Origin: an uncultured Prevotellaceae bacterium
Lineage (GTDB): Bacteria; Bacteroidota; Bacteroidia; Bacteroidales; Bacteroidaceae
Assembly: GCA_947169115.1 (NCBI GenBank)
Contig: CAMVOK010000015.1
Location: 1 to 64,000, forward strand
Length of the DNA: 64,000 nucleotides
Direction: 5' to 3'
A model generated the notes under the pieces. The model was not told where the DNA came from, ran no database searches, and saw only the letters and a list, made by a program, of their open reading frames with translations. The position numbers and the translations under genes were made by a program. Shown here in pieces: positions 51,629 through 62,679 of the stretch (position 1 is its first letter; the number at the start of each line of letters is the position of its first letter).

Positions 51629-51805
51629 TTAGTCAATCACTTGCACCAGATGGTGAACCGTCTGAATTAGGCCACGATTAGAGGCATTATCCTCAATCTC
51701 AACCACACGGTTCATCTTACAAAGACCCAGAGTGTCAAGCGTAGCCTTCTGATACTTGGGGCAATGAATACGACTTCTTACTTGCTTTACTTTTATAGTT
51801 GCCAT
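51629..51805 (-). CDS. rpmD: Ribosomal protein L30
   Basis: A 58-residue protein, 'MATIKVKQVRSRI' to 'GLIQTVHHLVQVID', with the family core 'TLDTLGLCKMNRVVE'. It is the normal length for bacterial L30 and lies between rpsE (18 bp) and rplO (32 bp). Confidence 0.95.
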   Translation of the reverse strand: MATIKVKQVRSRIHCPKYQKATLDTLGLCKMNRVVEIEDNASNRGLIQTVHHLVQVID

Positions 51806-51823
51806 AGTTTTACCTCCTTTTCA

Positions 51824-52336
51824 TTAGCCTCTAAATACTTTCTCAAGACTTATACCACGCTGAGCAGCAACAGCCTTTGCATCACGCATCTCTGACAGGG
51901 CAGCGATGGTGGCCTTCACCAAGTTGTGGGGGTTGGAAGAACCCTTCGACTTAGCCAGCACATCCTTCACACCTACACTGTCGAGCACGGCACGCATAGC
52001 ACCACCGGCTACAACACCCGTACCAGCGGAAGCGGGCATAATCAGCACCTCTGCTCCACCAAAGTGAGCAGAAGCCTCGTGGGGAACTGTTCCCTTTACA
52101 ACGGGCACACGTACCAGATTCTTCTTGGCAGCCTCAACGCCCTTGGCAATGGCAGCGGTCACCTCACCTGCCTTACCCAGCCCCCAGCCAATAATACCGT
52201 TCTCGTTACCAACGACAACGATTGCGCTGAAAGTGAAAGCACGGCCACCCTTGGTTACCTTTGTAACACGGTTGATTGCAACCAATCTGTCTTTTAATTC
52301 GATATCGCTATTGATTTTAACTTTATTCAGTGCCAT
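51824..52336 (-). CDS. rpsE: Ribosomal protein S5
   Basis: A 170-residue S5 from ATG 52336; the frame upstream starts with TTG and overlaps the rplR stop region. '[19 protein letters not shown]' and '[21 protein letters not shown]' are canonical. It shapes the mRNA entry and decoding region. Confidence 0.97.
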   Translation of the reverse strand: MALNKVKINSDIELKDRLVAINRVTKVTKGGRAFTFSAIVVVGNENGIIGWGLGKAGEVTAAIAKGVEAAKKNLVRVPVVKGTVPHEASAHFGGAEVLIMPASAGTGVVAGGAMRAVLDSVGVKDVLAKSKGSSNPHNLVKATIAALSEMRDAKAVAAQRGISLEKVFRG

Positions 52337-52342
52337 AATCAA

Positions 52343-52684
52343 TTAGAATTTAAGTCCACCGTTACGAGCTGCATCAGCTACTTCCTTCACACGACCATGG
52401 TACAGATAACCATTGCGATCGAAAACGACTGTCGTAATGCCAGCCTCAAGAGCTTTCTTGGCAATGAGCTCACCAACCTTGGCTGCCTGTTCCTTCTTAG
52501 GACAAGTCTCCATGCCCAGAGAAGAAGCGGATACCAACGTAGTGCCATTCAAATCATTGATAATCTGTACATATATCTGCTTGTTGCTGCGGAACACCGA
52601 CATGCGGGGACGCTCTGCAGTACCAGAAACCTTATTGCGAACTCTGTACTTAATCTTAATTCGTCTTTCTATTTTTGTTGTCAT
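52343..52684 (-). CDS. rplR: Ribosomal protein L18
   Basis: A 113-residue 5S rRNA-binding protein with '[19 protein letters not shown]' and the C-terminal '[19 protein letters not shown]'. It lies 18 bp after rplF. Confidence 0.97.
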   Translation of the reverse strand: MTTKIERRIKIKYRVRNKVSGTAERPRMSVFRSNKQIYVQIINDLNGTTLVSASSLGMETCPKKEQAAKVGELIAKKALEAGITTVVFDRNGYLYHGRVKEVADAARNGGLKF

Positions 52685-52702
52685 AATCCTACGATTTTAA
52701 AA

Positions 52703-53275
52703 TTACTTAGCACCAGCCGACTTACCAGACTTTCTGCGAATCTGCTCACCAAGGAACAAGATACCCTTACCTTTGTAAGGCTCTGGTTTACGGAAAGAAC
52801 GAATTTTTGCACACACCTGTCCAAGAAGCTGCTTGTCGCAAGACTTCAGGATAATCTGAGGATTCTGGTTTCTCTCAGACTTGGTCTCAACCTTAATCTC
52901 AGCGGGAAGCTGGATAAAGATGCTGTGGGTATATCCCAGAGAGAACTCCACTAAATTACCCTGGTTGGAAACACGGTAACCAACACCGACAAGTTCCATT
53001 TGCTTCTGATAACCCTGAGATACGCCGACAACCATGTTGTTAATAAGCGCACGGTACAGACCATGGAAAGCCTGCTTCTGCTTCGTCTCAACAGTGTCGT
53101 TGGTCTCATCAATCTCCAGATTCAGGACACCATCTGCAAGATTCAACTTAATAGAGGGATGAACAGCCTGGCTCAATTCTCCTTCCTTTCCCTTTACGGT
53201 AACCACGTTATCATCACTGATTTTCATGGTCACACCAGCAGGGATTGTAATAGGCATTTTTCCAATTCTTGACAT
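52703..53275 (-). CDS. rplF: Ribosomal protein L6
   Basis: A 190-residue L6 with two related domains. 'MSRIGKMPITIPAGV' is the typical start and 'PEPYKGKGILFLGEQIRRK' the C-terminal 23S-binding loop. It sits near the sarcin-ricin loop. It lies 15 bp after rpsH. Confidence 0.98.
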   Translation of the reverse strand: MSRIGKMPITIPAGVTMKISDDNVVTVKGKEGELSQAVHPSIKLNLADGVLNLEIDETNDTVETKQKQAFHGLYRALINNMVVGVSQGYQKQMELVGVGYRVSNQGNLVEFSLGYTHSIFIQLPAEIKVETKSERNQNPQIILKSCDKQLLGQVCAKIRSFRKPEPYKGKGILFLGEQIRRKSGKSAGAK

Positions 53276-53290
53276 ACTTCTATCCTCCTA

Positions 53291-53686
53291 TTAATATACA
53301 TAACAAAGAACCTCACCGCCAATTTTCAGTTCGGCAGCTTCCTTGTTGGTCATTACACCCTTGGATGTAGATAAGATAGCAATACCTAATCCATTAATAA
53401 CTCGTGGCATGTCCTTGTAACCTGTGTACTTGCGCATGCCAGGCTTGGAAATGCGAATCAACTTCTTGATTGCATTCTCCTTCGACGAATTGTCGTACTT
53501 CAAGGCTATCTTGATAGTCCCCTGAGGTCCGTCCTCAACGAACTGGTAGTTCAAGATGTAGCCTTTCTCGAAAAGGATTTTTGTGATTTCCTTTTTCAAG
53601 TTTGACGCAGGGCACTCCACAACTCTGTGCTTTGCCTGGATTGCGTTACGCAACCGCGTCAAAAAATCTGCTATTGGATCTGTCAT
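53291..53686 (-). CDS. rpsH: Ribosomal protein S8
   Basis: A 131-residue primary 16S-binding protein. It has 'MTDPIADFLTRLRNA' at the start, 'SKPGMRKY' and 'LGIAILSTSKGVMTNKEA', ending 'GGEVLCYVY'. In E. coli S8 represses this operon, but no such site was identified here. Confidence 0.98.
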   Translation of the reverse strand: MTDPIADFLTRLRNAIQAKHRVVECPASNLKKEITKILFEKGYILNYQFVEDGPQGTIKIALKYDNSSKENAIKKLIRISKPGMRKYTGYKDMPRVINGLGIAILSTSKGVMTNKEAAELKIGGEVLCYVY

Positions 53687-53740
53687 TTTATAAATGTTTT
53701 AATTAATCGGGACTCTCCCGACAATATTAAAAAAATATGC

Positions 53741-54040
53741 TTACCAGCTTGCTTTCTTCACACCGGGAATCAGACCACTTGAGGCCATCTCACGGAACTG
53801 AATACGGCTGATTCCGAACAAACGCATATAACCCTTAGGACGACCCGTCAACTTGCAACGATTGTGCAAGCGGATGGGGTTAGCGTTACGGGGAATTTCC
53901 TGAAGTTTACGCGCTGCTTCGTATGCCTCCACGGGATCACCCGTGTTCACAATTTTCTTCAGTGCAGCACGCTTCTCAGCATACTTGGCCACGAGCTTTG
54001 CTCTCTTCACCTCGCGGGCCTTCATTGATTCTTTTGCCAT
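53741..54040 (-). CDS. rpsN: Ribosomal protein S14, long zinc-free form
   Basis: A 99-residue S14 of the C-minus type, with a basic helical N-terminus and '[21 protein letters not shown]'-like core, in parts; a single Cys remains instead of the zinc knuckle. A 54-bp gap to rpsH is the widest in this part of the operon. Confidence 0.97.
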   Translation of the reverse strand: MAKESMKAREVKRAKLVAKYAEKRAALKKIVNTGDPVEAYEAARKLQEIPRNANPIRLHNRCKLTGRPKGYMRLFGISRIQFREMASSGLIPGVKKASW

Positions 54041-54047
54041 ATCTTAC

Positions 54048-54605
54048 TTAATCGTTATTAGCGTTCTTAAAGGGCAAACCAAACTCCTTCAGCAGAGCGT
54101 AACCTTCCTCGTCCGTCTTAGCAGTGGTTACAAAGGTAATGTTCATACCAAGGATGCGATCAATGGTATCAATGTTAATCTCAGGGAAGATAATCTGCTC
54201 CTGGATACCGAGTGTATAGTTTCCACGACCGTCGAACTTGCTTTCAATACCCTTGAAGTCACGGATACGGGGCAGAGCCACGCGAACCAGCTTCTCTAAA
54301 AACTCATACATACGCTCGCGACGCAGTGTCACCATCACACCGATAGGCATCTTCTTACGAAGCTTGAAGTTAGCCACGTCCTTCTTAGACACAGTAGCAA
54401 CCGCCTTCTGGCCAGTGATAGCCGTAATCTCGTTGATTGCCACCTCAATAATCTTCTTGTCAGCAGTAGCCATGCCAAGACCCTGATTGATGACAATCTT
54501 CTTCAGCACGGGAATCTGCATAGATGAAGAGTAGTTAAACTGCTTCATCAAAGCAGGAGCAATGCGCTCCGCATATTCTTTCTTAAGGCTTGCAGTATTT
54601 GCCAT
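54048..54605 (-). CDS. rplE: Ribosomal protein L5
   Basis: A 185-residue 5S rRNA-binding protein with '[15 protein letters not shown]', '[20 protein letters not shown]' and '[12 protein letters not shown]'. Its ATG overlaps the rplX stop by 1 bp. Confidence 0.98.
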   Translation of the reverse strand: MANTASLKKEYAERIAPALMKQFNYSSSMQIPVLKKIVINQGLGMATADKKIIEVAINEITAITGQKAVATVSKKDVANFKLRKKMPIGVMVTLRRERMYEFLEKLVRVALPRIRDFKGIESKFDGRGNYTLGIQEQIIFPEINIDTIDRILGMNITFVTTAKTDEEGYALLKEFGLPFKNANND

Positions 54606-54925
54606 TACTTAATCTCCTCTCCAGATTTTTTAGCATAACGGACCAACTTGCCGTCAGCATTCAGTTTTCTACCAATACGAGTAGGTTTACCATCCTTGGG
54701 GTCAACCACATTCAGATTAGAAATGTGGATAGGAGCTTCCTGCTTAATAATACCACCTTGAGGGTATTTAGCACTGGGCTTCTGGCTCTTAGAGACCATG
54801 TTTACACCCTTGACGATGGCGCGCTGCTCTTTTACCAACACTTTCAGCACGGGGCCTGTCTTGCCCTTGTCGTTACCAGCGTTTACGTAAACTGTATCGC
54901 CTTTCTTAATGTGTAACTTGCTCAT
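54605..54925 (-). CDS. rplX: Ribosomal protein L24
   Basis: A 106-residue assembly-initiating 50S protein with a KOW motif ('[20 protein letters not shown]', in part) and '[15 protein letters not shown]'. It overlaps rplE by 1 bp and lies 20 bp after rplN. Confidence 0.97.
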   Translation of the reverse strand: MSKLHIKKGDTVYVNAGNDKGKTGPVLKVLVKEQRAIVKGVNMVSKSQKPSAKYPQGGIIKQEAPIHISNLNVVDPKDGKPTRIGRKLNADGKLVRYAKKSGEEIK

Positions 54926-54945
54926 TACTTGATTTCTTAAATAGA

Positions 54946-55311
54946 TTAAAGAACCTCAGGTGCCAAAGAAACGACCTTCATGTTGGCTGCGCGAAGTTCA
55001 CGAGCAACGGGACCGAAGATACGACTTCCACGCAACTCACCTGCATTGTTCAACAAAACACAGGCATTGTCATCAAAACGGATGTACGAACCGTCAGGAC
55101 GGCGTACTTCCTTCTTCGTACGTACGATCAGGGCCTTTGATACTGCACCTTTCTTAACATCACTGGTGGGGATTGCGCTCTTGATAGCCACAACAATCAC
55201 ATCACCGACAGACGCATAACGACGACGAGTGCCCCCCAGTACACGGATGCACAGGCACTCCTTGGCGCCACTGTTGTCTGCAACTACTAATCTAGATTCT
55301 GCTTGTATCAT
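54946..55311 (-). CDS. rplN: Ribosomal protein L14
   Basis: A 121-residue highly conserved 50S protein with '[18 protein letters not shown]', '[19 protein letters not shown]' and '[14 protein letters not shown]'. It lies 2 bp after rpsQ. Confidence 0.98.
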   Translation of the reverse strand: MIQAESRLVVADNSGAKECLCIRVLGGTRRRYASVGDVIVVAIKSAIPTSDVKKGAVSKALIVRTKKEVRRPDGSYIRFDDNACVLLNNAGELRGSRIFGPVARELRAANMKVVSLAPEVL

Positions 55312-55313
55312 GA

Positions 55314-55583
55314 TTACTTAGCTCTTTCTACGATTTCAACTACTCTCCATCTCTTAGTTTTGCTCAGAGGACGAGTCTCCATAATCAACACGGTGTCACC
55401 CTTGTGACAGTCGTTCTTCTCGTCATGGGCATGGTATTTCTTCGTCTTATTGACGAACTTACCATAAATAGGGTGCTTCTCCTTGAACTTAGCAGCTACT
55501 ACAATGGTCTTATCCATCTTGTCGCTAACTACGACACCCGTTCTAGTTTTTCTTAAATTTCTAACTTCCATTGCTGTAGCCAT
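55314..55583 (-). CDS. rpsQ: Ribosomal protein S17
   Basis: An 89-residue OB-fold 16S-binding protein with '[20 protein letters not shown]' and '[18 protein letters not shown]'. The first ATG overlaps the rpmC stop by 1 bp. An internal ATG four codons later ('[10 protein letters not shown]') matches relatives and is an equally good start. Confidence 0.97.
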   Translation of the reverse strand: MATAMEVRNLRKTRTGVVVSDKMDKTIVVAAKFKEKHPIYGKFVNKTKKYHAHDEKNDCHKGDTVLIMETRPLSKTKRWRVVEIVERAK

Positions 55584-55777
55584 TATTTGTTAAGTTCTCT
55601 CTGACGAAGAACCGTCAGCATGCGCGCGATATTACGACGAGCCGCCTTAATCTGAGCGTTGTTCTCGAGGGGAGATACGGCATGGTTCAACAACATCTGT
55701 GTGTAGTTAGCCTTCTCCGTCTGAATCATCTCCTGCAAATCAGCAGTAGACATCTTCTGAATTTCTGCAACTTTCAT
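55583..55777 (-). CDS. rpmC: Ribosomal protein L29
   Basis: A 64-residue helical hairpin protein with '[20 protein letters not shown]' and '[18 protein letters not shown]'. It forms part of the trigger-factor docking site. It lies 2 bp after rplP. Confidence 0.97.
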   Translation of the reverse strand: MKVAEIQKMSTADLQEMIQTEKANYTQMLLNHAVSPLENNAQIKAARRNIARMLTVLRQRELNK

Positions 55778-55779
55778 AT

Positions 55780-56205
55780 TTATGCGTTTTTATCGTAATC
55801 TCTTCTAACAATGAACTTGGTTGTTACAGGCAGTTTCTGAGCTGCGAGGCGGAGAGCCTCCTTAGCAATGTCGTAAGAAACGCCTTCAATCTCAAAAATA
55901 ATACGTCCGGGAGTGATGGGGAACACGTAGCCTACGGGATCACCCTTACCCTTACCCATACGTACATCAGCAGGTTTCTTCGTGATGGGTTTGTCAGGGA
56001 AGATGCGAATCCAGCTCTGACCCTCACGCTGCATGTAACGTGTCATGGCAACACGGGCAGCCTCAATCTGGCGAGCCGTAATCCAGTGGGTTTCCAGTGA
56101 CTTGATACCAAAGGAACCGAATGTCAACTGGTTGCCGCGCTGGGCATTGCCCTTGCAACGACCTTTTTGCGGTCTTCTATATTTAGTTCTTTTAGGTTGT
56201 AACAT
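55780..56205 (-). CDS. rplP: Ribosomal protein L16
   Basis: A 141-residue 50S protein near the A site, with '[20 protein letters not shown]', '[19 protein letters not shown]' and '[12 protein letters not shown]'. It lies 12 bp after rpsC. Confidence 0.98.
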   Translation of the reverse strand: MLQPKRTKYRRPQKGRCKGNAQRGNQLTFGSFGIKSLETHWITARQIEAARVAMTRYMQREGQSWIRIFPDKPITKKPADVRMGKGKGDPVGYVFPITPGRIIFEIEGVSYDIAKEALRLAAQKLPVTTKFIVRRDYDKNA

Positions 56206-56217
56206 GATGATTTAATT

Positions 56218-56949
56218 TTAGCGATTGTTGTTTCTCTTACGGCGGAAGTTCTTTGCACCACCGTTGCCAAAGTTGCGGTTACCGCTCTCCTTCTGTGCAG
56301 TGAAGTCGGGTGCGAGATCCTTCTTGCCAAAGATTTCGCCACGGCAAATCCATACCTTGATACCCAGCAAACCAACCTTGGTCAGAGCCTCTGTGTGGCA
56401 GTAGTCGATATCAGCACGGAATGTGTGCAGAGGCGTACGGCCTTCCTTGAACATTTCGCTACGTGCGATTTCAGCACCATTCAAACGACCGGAAATCTGT
56501 ACCTTGATACCCTCGGCACCAGCACGCATCGTATTTGCGATGGCCATCTTAATGGCACGACGATAAGAGACCTTACCCTCTACTTGGCGAGCGATGTTGT
56601 TGCCAACAATCGTAGCATCGAGCTCGGGCTTTCTTACCTCGAAGATATTAATCTGGATTTCCTTATCAGTAACCTTCTTCAGTTCTTCCTTCAGTTTGTC
56701 GACCTTTTCTCCACCCTTACCAATGATAAGACCAGGACGGGCCGTGCAAACCGTAATGGTCACGAGCTTCAGCGTGCGCTCGATGACAATCTTTGAGATG
56801 CTGGCATCACCCAGACGGGCGTTCAGATACTTACGGATTTTGCTGTCTTCCAGCAAAGCATCTCCAAAGTCCTTGCCACCATACCAATTTGAATCCCAAC
56901 CGCGGACAATACCCAGACGATTGCTTATAGGATTTACTTTCTGTCCCAT
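56218..56949 (-). CDS. rpsC: Ribosomal protein S3
   Basis: A 243-residue S3 with a KH domain ('[20 protein letters not shown]' in part) and C-terminal domain ('[16 protein letters not shown]'). The last 30 residues are an Asn/Arg/Gly-rich tail ('[20 protein letters not shown]') typical of Bacteroidota. It lines the mRNA entry tunnel. Confidence 0.98.
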   Translation of the reverse strand: MGQKVNPISNRLGIVRGWDSNWYGGKDFGDALLEDSKIRKYLNARLGDASISKIVIERTLKLVTITVCTARPGLIIGKGGEKVDKLKEELKKVTDKEIQINIFEVRKPELDATIVGNNIARQVEGKVSYRRAIKMAIANTMRAGAEGIKVQISGRLNGAEIARSEMFKEGRTPLHTFRADIDYCHTEALTKVGLLGIKVWICRGEIFGKKDLAPDFTAQKESGNRNFGNGGAKNFRRKRNNNR

Positions 56950-56964
56950 ACTTTTACTTAATCA

Positions 56965-57360
56965 TTAATCATTCTTAGTGTCGACGTACAAAGTGATATG
57001 GTTAGAACGCTTACGGATTCTGTAACCACGACCCTGAGGAGCGGGTCTCATACGCTTGAGGGTAGCACCCTCATCTACAAACACACGGGTAACGAACAAT
57101 TCGCCATCTTCGGCCTTACGCTCGTTTTTCTGCTCCCAGTTAGCGATAGCAGAACGAAGTACCTTTGCGACGTCGGCAGAAGCTGCCTTCGTAGAGAACT
57201 TCAGTGTGCCAAGTGCTCTGTTCACCTCCATGCCACGGATTAAATCAACCACATATCTCATCTTGCGGGGAGAAGAAGGCACATCTTTCAGCTTTGCGAA
57301 ATACTGGGTCTTCAAGGCTGCCTTTCTAGCCTCGGCAGCTAATTTTTTTCTTTTTCCCAT
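56965..57360 (-). CDS. rplV: Ribosomal protein L22
   Basis: A 131-residue exit-tunnel protein. '[17 protein letters not shown]' and the hairpin '[20 protein letters not shown]' are canonical. A Lys/Ala-rich leader of about 20 residues precedes the core. Confidence 0.97.
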   Translation of the reverse strand: MGKRKKLAAEARKAALKTQYFAKLKDVPSSPRKMRYVVDLIRGMEVNRALGTLKFSTKAASADVAKVLRSAIANWEQKNERKAEDGELFVTRVFVDEGATLKRMRPAPQGRGYRIRKRSNHITLYVDTKND

Positions 57361-57395
57361 TATATTATTACTTCTTTTTCTAATTAATGCCTTGC

Positions 57396-57665
57396 TTACT
57401 TCTTCTTCTGACCAGCATGGCCACCGAACTTACGTGTGGGAGCGAACTCGCCAAGCTTGTGTCCAACCATGTTCTCAGTAATGTAAACAGGAATGAATTT
57501 GTTTCCGTTATGCACTGCTACGGTATGCCCCACGAAATCAGGGGAAATCATAGAAGCACGGGCCCATGTCTTAACCACGGTCTTCTTGCCACTTTCGTTC
57601 ATGGCGAGTACCTTGTTTTCAAGGTTAACTTCTATATATGGACCTTTCTTTAATGAACGACTCAT
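57396..57665 (-). CDS. rpsS: Ribosomal protein S19
   Basis: An 89-residue S19 of the 30S head with '[19 protein letters not shown]', '[17 protein letters not shown]' and '[19 protein letters not shown]'. It lies 24 bp after rplB. Confidence 0.98.
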   Translation of the reverse strand: MSRSLKKGPYIEVNLENKVLAMNESGKKTVVKTWARASMISPDFVGHTVAVHNGNKFIPVYITENMVGHKLGEFAPTRKFGGHAGQKKK

Positions 57666-57689
57666 AATTTACACGATTAACTTGCCTGG

Positions 57690-58520
57690 TTACTTCTTCT
57701 TGTTAGCTCTCTCGATAATGTACTTGTTCGACTGCTTCTTCGGTGCGCGTGTCTTCAGACCCTTAGCATACAAGCCCTTACGTGAACGAGGATGTCCACC
57801 GGACTGACGGCCTTCACCACCACCCATGGGATGATCGTGGGGATTCATGACAACACCACGGTTGTGAGGACGACGTCCCAACCAACGTGAGCGACCGGCC
57901 TTACCCGAACTCTCCAAAGCATGGTCAGAGTTACCTACGCTACCAATAGTAGCCTTGCAGGCGCTAAGAATCTGACGGGTCTCGCCAGAAGGCAACTTAA
58001 TCACACAGTAACTACCCTCACGAGAAGTGAGCTGTGCAAAGTTACCAGCCGAACGAACGAGCAGAGCGCCCTGACCAGGACGGAGCTCGATATTGTGAAT
58101 GATGGTACCAACGGGGATGTTCTGCAGGGGAAGTGCATTACCTACTTCAGGTGCAGCCTCTGCGCCGCTCATCACCTTGTCACCAACCTTCAGTCCGTTG
58201 GGAGCAATAATATAACGTTTCTCACCATCAACGTAATACAGCAAGGCGATACGAGCCGAACGATTCGGATCATACTCAATTGCCTTTACAGTTGCTGGAA
58301 CACCATCTTTCTCTCGCTTGAAGTCAATAAAGCGGAACTTTTTCTTGTGGCCGCCACCAATGTAGCGCATAGTCATCTTACCGTCATTGTTACGGCCGCC
58401 AGACGAACGCTTACCATACACGAGAGACTTCTCAGGTACTGATGCAGTAATTTCCTCGAAAGTACCTATAATCTTGTGTCTCTGCCCAGGTGTCGTGGGC
58501 TTAAATTTACGTACTGCCAT
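57690..58520 (-). CDS. rplB: Ribosomal protein L2
   Basis: A 276-residue L2 needed for subunit joining and the peptidyl-transferase centre. '[11 protein letters not shown]', '[15 protein letters not shown]' and '[19 protein letters not shown]' are diagnostic. In the last motif the usual 'VDHPHGGGEG' reads '[10 protein letters not shown]', with Met in place of one otherwise conserved His; I believe this is normal in this phylum. Confidence 0.98.
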   Translation of the reverse strand: MAVRKFKPTTPGQRHKIIGTFEEITASVPEKSLVYGKRSSGGRNNDGKMTMRYIGGGHKKKFRFIDFKREKDGVPATVKAIEYDPNRSARIALLYYVDGEKRYIIAPNGLKVGDKVMSGAEAAPEVGNALPLQNIPVGTIIHNIELRPGQGALLVRSAGNFAQLTSREGSYCVIKLPSGETRQILSACKATIGSVGNSDHALESSGKAGRSRWLGRRPHNRGVVMNPHDHPMGGGEGRQSGGHPRSRKGLYAKGLKTRAPKKQSNKYIIERANKKK

Positions 58521-58526
58521 CTCTTA

Positions 58527-58817
58527 TTAAATATTGCTATAAAAATCAATTGTGTCGCCATCCTTCAGGGTAACGATGGCCTTCTTAAAGGCGTTCGTGC
58601 GGCCCTTAAGCAAGCCAGAACGGGTGTAGCGCTGCTTAGCCTTGCCAGCATATACCATCGTATTCACGTCGGTAACGGTGACATTGTAACGAGCCTCCAC
58701 CTCTTTCTGAATCTCAATCTTGTTGGCCTCGGGACGAACGATGAAGCCGAACTTGTTCTGCTTCTCTGTTGTCTGGGTCATCTTCTCAGTGACCAGAGGT
58801 TTGATAATGTATGCCAT
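58527..58817 (-). CDS. rplW: Ribosomal protein L23
   Basis: A 96-residue exit-site protein that docks trigger factor and SRP. It has 'IIKPLVTEKMTQTTEKQNKFGFIV', in parts, and 'VNTMVYAGKAKQRYTRSG'. It lies 11 bp after rplD. Confidence 0.97.
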   Translation of the reverse strand: MAYIIKPLVTEKMTQTTEKQNKFGFIVRPEANKIEIQKEVEARYNVTVTDVNTMVYAGKAKQRYTRSGLLKGRTNAFKKAIVTLKDGDTIDFYSNI

Positions 58818-58828
58818 ATCAGCTTCTT

Positions 58829-59458
58829 TTACTTGTTAAGGTTGCCCTCGATTACGGGAAGCGCACCCTCTGCTACAACCATAACATCTGCATCGAGCAC
58901 CTTATAGGTATTCAGAGCAGATGCGGCCATTACATTGACACGCTCCAGATTTCGGGACGACAAATATACAACTTTATCTACACCTGGCAAAACGAAAAGG
59001 CACTTCTTGTCTGAAATTTTAAGATTATTTAAGATTTCGACGAAGGATTTCGTCTTCGGAGCCTCCAAAGTGAAGTTCTCAACAACAACAATGGCATTCT
59101 CCTGAGCCTTGTATGCGAGGGCTGACTTACGAGCCAGTACGCGCTGCTTTTTGTTCAGTTTGAAACCATAGTCACGGGGAGTGGGACCAAACACACGACC
59201 TCCGCCAACCAGAACAGGCGACTTAATATCACCACGACGAGCGCCACCGCCACCTTTCTGGCGACCAAGCTTACGTGTGGAACCTGCGATTTCACTTCTT
59301 TCCTTCGACTTTGCTGTGCCCTGGCGCTTGTTGGCCATGATCAGTTTCACATCCAGATAGATGGCATGATCGTTGGGCTCGATGGCGTAGATAGCATCGT
59401 TCAAAGATACCTTGCGACCAGTATCCTGACCCTTAATATTTAATACACTAACTTCCAT
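58829..59458 (-). CDS. rplD: Ribosomal protein L4
   Basis: A 209-residue protein with the tunnel loop '[18 protein letters not shown]' and '[18 protein letters not shown]'. It starts 1 bp after rplC. In gamma-proteobacteria L4 represses this operon; no leader site was identified here. Confidence 0.98.
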   Translation of the reverse strand: MEVSVLNIKGQDTGRKVSLNDAIYAIEPNDHAIYLDVKLIMANKRQGTAKSKERSEIAGSTRKLGRQKGGGGARRGDIKSPVLVGGGRVFGPTPRDYGFKLNKKQRVLARKSALAYKAQENAIVVVENFTLEAPKTKSFVEILNNLKISDKKCLFVLPGVDKVVYLSSRNLERVNVMAASALNTYKVLDADVMVVAEGALPVIEGNLNK

Positions 59459-59459
59459 T

Positions 59460-60077
59460 TTACTTCAGAACGCTAACGATTGAACCATTATATCCGGGAA
59501 CACTACCCTTGATGAGCAAGAGATTGTGCTCGGGAATTACTTTTAACACTTGCAAGTTGTGCGTAGTCACGCGCTTGTTGCCCATTTGACCACCCATACG
59601 CAGACCCTTGAACACCTTGGCGGGATAAGAGCAGGCACCGATAGAACCGGGCTTGCGCAGACGGTCGTCCTGACCGTGTGTTGCCTGGCCTACACCACCG
59701 AAACCATGACGCTTTACAACGCCCTGGAAACCGCGACCCTTAGACGTACCTATTACGTCAACATAAAGGGTATCGGCGAACAGGTCAACGGTGACGGTGT
59801 CACCCAGATTCATCTCCTGTTCGAAACCTGTGAACTCGGCCAAGTGTCTCTTGGGAGTGGTACCAGCCTTCTGGAAGTGACCCTTCATGGGGGCGGAGGT
59901 ATTCTTCTCCTTAGCTTCCTCATAGCCGAGTTGAACGGCTGCATAGCCATCCTTCTCAACGCTCTTAATCTGTGTAACCACGCAAGGACCTACTTCGATA
60001 ACAGTGCATGGTACATTCTTACCCTCGGCACTGAAAACGGATGTCATTCCGATTTTTTTTCCTAATAATCCTGGCAT
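59460..60077 (-). CDS. rplC: Ribosomal protein L3
   Basis: A 205-residue early 50S assembly protein with '[19 protein letters not shown]', '[20 protein letters not shown]' and '[20 protein letters not shown]'. A 59-bp gap separates it from rpsJ. Confidence 0.98.
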   Translation of the reverse strand: MPGLLGKKIGMTSVFSAEGKNVPCTVIEVGPCVVTQIKSVEKDGYAAVQLGYEEAKEKNTSAPMKGHFQKAGTTPKRHLAEFTGFEQEMNLGDTVTVDLFADTLYVDVIGTSKGRGFQGVVKRHGFGGVGQATHGQDDRLRKPGSIGACSYPAKVFKGLRMGGQMGNKRVTTHNLQVLKVIPEHNLLLIKGSVPGYNGSIVSVLK

Positions 60078-60136
60078 TTCAGTTATTTTTAATTAAATTA
60101 ATATTTATAGTACCTATAGTGAATATAGTTCCTATA

Positions 60137-60442
60137 TCAGACTTTGATTTCAACCTCTACACCACTGGGCAATTCCAGTTTCATCAGAGCATCAACGGTC
60201 TTAGCCGTGCTGCTGTAGATATCAATCAGACGCTTGTAGCAGTTCAACTCGAACTGTTCACGGGCCTTCTTGTTAACGAAAGTTGAACGGTTTACAGTGA
60301 AGATACGCTTGTGTGTTGGAAGAGGAATTGGACCACTTACGATGGCGCCACTAACCTTCACCGTCTTCACAATTTTCTCTGCAGACTTATCAACCAGATT
60401 ATGGTCATAAGACTTCAGCTTGATTCTAATTTTCTGACTCAT
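60137..60442 (-). CDS. rpsJ: Ribosomal protein S10
   Basis: A 101-residue S10 of the 30S head and NusE antitermination partner. It carries '[20 protein letters not shown]', '[17 protein letters not shown]' and '[16 protein letters not shown]'. It follows fusA after 91 bp, with no tuf between them. Confidence 0.98.
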   Translation of the reverse strand: MSQKIRIKLKSYDHNLVDKSAEKIVKTVKVSGAIVSGPIPLPTHKRIFTVNRSTFVNKKAREQFELNCYKRLIDIYSSTAKTVDALMKLELPSGVEVEIKV

Positions 60443-60484
60443 CTTGATAATTTACAATTTAATTATTTACAATTTACTATTTGT

Positions 60485-60520
60485 GGCTGCCGCCAAAGAG
60501 TCATTTGCTCGGCGGCAGCC
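60485..60520. other. Strong hairpin between fusA and rpsJ
   Basis: ggctgccgcc pairs perfectly with ggcggcagcc around a 16-nt loop. The T tract (tttttctc) follows on the plus strand, the wrong side for the minus-strand operon, where ACAAATAG follows instead. It is therefore more likely an attenuation or processing element, or a barrier to antisense transcription, than a terminator of the operon. Confidence 0.6.
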
Positions 60521-60533
60521 TTTTTCTCATAAT

Positions 60534-62651
60534 TTACACAAGGTCAACACGGCCCTTGATTTCTTCCAGGACAGCCTTGGCGATACCCGTGCTCACAGGA
60601 GCATGGTGATCGTAGGTCATCGAAGAAGTTGCACGACCAGAGGTGATGGTACGCAGAGCGGTTACATAACCGAACATCTCTGCCAGGGGAACCATAGCCT
60701 TTACCAGACGGGCACCCGTACGAGTAGTATCCATACCCTCTACCTGGCCACGACGTTTGTTCAAGTCACCGATAACGTCACCCATGTTCTCTTCAGGAGT
60801 AACAACCTCCAGACGCATGATGGGTTCCATCAGTACGGGCTTAGCCTGTGCACAAGCGTTCTTGTAAGCCTGGATAGCGCAGATTTCGAATGAAAGCTGG
60901 TCAGAGTCCACGGGATGGAAAGAACCATCGAGCAGTTCTACCTTCATGCTGTCCATGGGGAAGCCACCGAGCACACCATTCTTCATGGCACTCTCGAAAC
61001 CCTTTTGAACACTGGGGATGAACTCCTTGGGAATATTACCGCCAGTTACCAGATTACTGAACTGCAAGCCACCCTCCTTATAGTCCTCATCAACGGGACC
61101 AACATTAACGATGATGTCGGCAAACTTACCACGACCACCGGACTGCTTCTTGTAAACCTCACGCAGGTTAACGGTCTTGGTGATAGCCTCCTTGTAGTTC
61201 ACCTGGGGCTTACCCTGGTTACATTCTACCTTGAACTCACGCTTCAGACGGTCGATAATAATATCGAGGTGTAACTCACCCATACCACTGATGACGGTCT
61301 GGCCACTCTGCTCGTCGGTGCGAACCGTGAAGGTGGGATCCTCTTCTGCCAACTTGGCCAAGCCATTTGACAGTTTGTCGAGGTCTTTCTGGGTCTTGGG
61401 CTCGACGGCGATACCAATAACGGGATCGGGGAAGTCCATGGACTCCAGTACGATGGGGGCATCCTCATCACAGAGAGTATCACCCGTACGGATATCCTTG
61501 AAACCAACACCTGCGCCAATGTCACCTGCACCAATAACCTCTACTGGATTCTGGTGATTAGAGTGCATCTGGAACAGACGGCTCACACGCTCCTTCTTGC
61601 CAGAACGAACATTGTAGGTATAAGAACCTGCCTCAATCTTACCACTATATACACGGAAGAAGGTCAGGCGACCAACATACGGGTCAGTGGCAATCTTAAA
61701 GGCCAGAGCTGCTGTCTTTTCGTCCTCGCTGGGCTTACGATCCTCTTCTTCGCCCGTGTCAGGGTTGGTACCAACGATAGCAGGAGTATCCAGAGGAGAG
61801 GGCAAGAACATGCAGACATAGTCAAGCAGTTTCTGCACACCCTTGTTCTTGAACGAAGAGCCACAGGTCATGGGCACGAGGTCAAGATTGAGCGTGCCCT
61901 TACGGATAGCAGCAATCACCTCTTCCTCAGTCAGGCTGTCGGGATCCTCAAAGTACTTCTCCATAAGGCTCTCATCCTGCTCAGCAGCCTGCTCAATAAG
62001 TTTTGCACGCCACTCTTCGCATTCGTCCTTCATGTCTGCGGGAATCTCTTCCACGCTATATTCAGCACCCATTGTCTCATCGTGCCACAGGATGGCTTTC
62101 ATCTGAATCAGGTCAACGATACCCTTAAAGTTCTCCTCAGAGCCAATGGGCACGGCGATAACTGCAGGGGTAGCACCCAATACATCCTTCATCTGACGCA
62201 CAACCTCGAAAAAGTCGGCACCAGAACGGTCCATCTTGTTCACGTAACCCATACGGGGAACATTGTACTTATCAGCCTGACGCCATACAGTCTCAGACTG
62301 AGGCTCAACGCCACCTACTGCGCAGTAAGCAGCAACGGCACCGTCCAGCACGCGCAGAGAACGCTCCACCTCAGCGGTGAAGTCCACGTGTCCCGGAGTG
62401 TCAATCAGGTTAATCTTGTACTCCTTGCCGTTCCACTTCCAGTTACAGGTGGTAGCAGCAGAGGTGATAGTGATACCACGCTCCTGCTCCTGGGCCATCC
62501 AGTCCATGGTAGCAGCACCATCGTGCACCTCACCAATCTTGTGAGTCTTACCTGTGTAGAACAGGATACGCTCAGAGGTAGTCGTCTTACCGGCATCGAT
62601 GTGAGCCATGATACCGATGTTGCGGGTCAAATGTAGATCTTGTTTTGCCAT
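60534..62651 (-). CDS. fusA: Elongation factor G
   Basis: A 705-residue translocation GTPase. G1 is 'AHIDAGKTT', the switch region holds '[12 protein letters not shown]', G3 is 'DTPGHVDF' and G4 '[10 protein letters not shown]'. Domain IV carries '[12 protein letters not shown]' and the C-terminal domain '[12 protein letters not shown]'. It is full length and normal, encoded between rpsG and rpsJ. Confidence 0.98.
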   Translation of the reverse strand: MAKQDLHLTRNIGIMAHIDAGKTTTSERILFYTGKTHKIGEVHDGAATMDWMAQEQERGITITSAATTCNWKWNGKEYKINLIDTPGHVDFTAEVERSLRVLDGAVAAYCAVGGVEPQSETVWRQADKYNVPRMGYVNKMDRSGADFFEVVRQMKDVLGATPAVIAVPIGSEENFKGIVDLIQMKAILWHDETMGAEYSVEEIPADMKDECEEWRAKLIEQAAEQDESLMEKYFEDPDSLTEEEVIAAIRKGTLNLDLVPMTCGSSFKNKGVQKLLDYVCMFLPSPLDTPAIVGTNPDTGEEEDRKPSEDEKTAALAFKIATDPYVGRLTFFRVYSGKIEAGSYTYNVRSGKKERVSRLFQMHSNHQNPVEVIGAGDIGAGVGFKDIRTGDTLCDEDAPIVLESMDFPDPVIGIAVEPKTQKDLDKLSNGLAKLAEEDPTFTVRTDEQSGQTVISGMGELHLDIIIDRLKREFKVECNQGKPQVNYKEAITKTVNLREVYKKQSGGRGKFADIIVNVGPVDEDYKEGGLQFSNLVTGGNIPKEFIPSVQKGFESAMKNGVLGGFPMDSMKVELLDGSFHPVDSDQLSFEICAIQAYKNACAQAKPVLMEPIMRLEVVTPEENMGDVIGDLNKRRGQVEGMDTTRTGARLVKAMVPLAEMFGYVTALRTITSGRATSSMTYDHHAPVSTGIAKAVLEEIKGRVDLV

Positions 62652-62679
62652 TTTTCTTAATCCTTACGATGTGAGGGAA

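Noticed and set aside
60443..60533. Terminator splitting the ribosomal operon after fusA
   Set aside because: The U tract is on the opposite strand from the genes, and rpsJ follows closely without a clear promoter.
61554..62636. Plus-strand open frame of 360 codons opposite fusA
   Set aside because: EF-G on the other strand is full length and canonical; the shadow comes from its codon bias.
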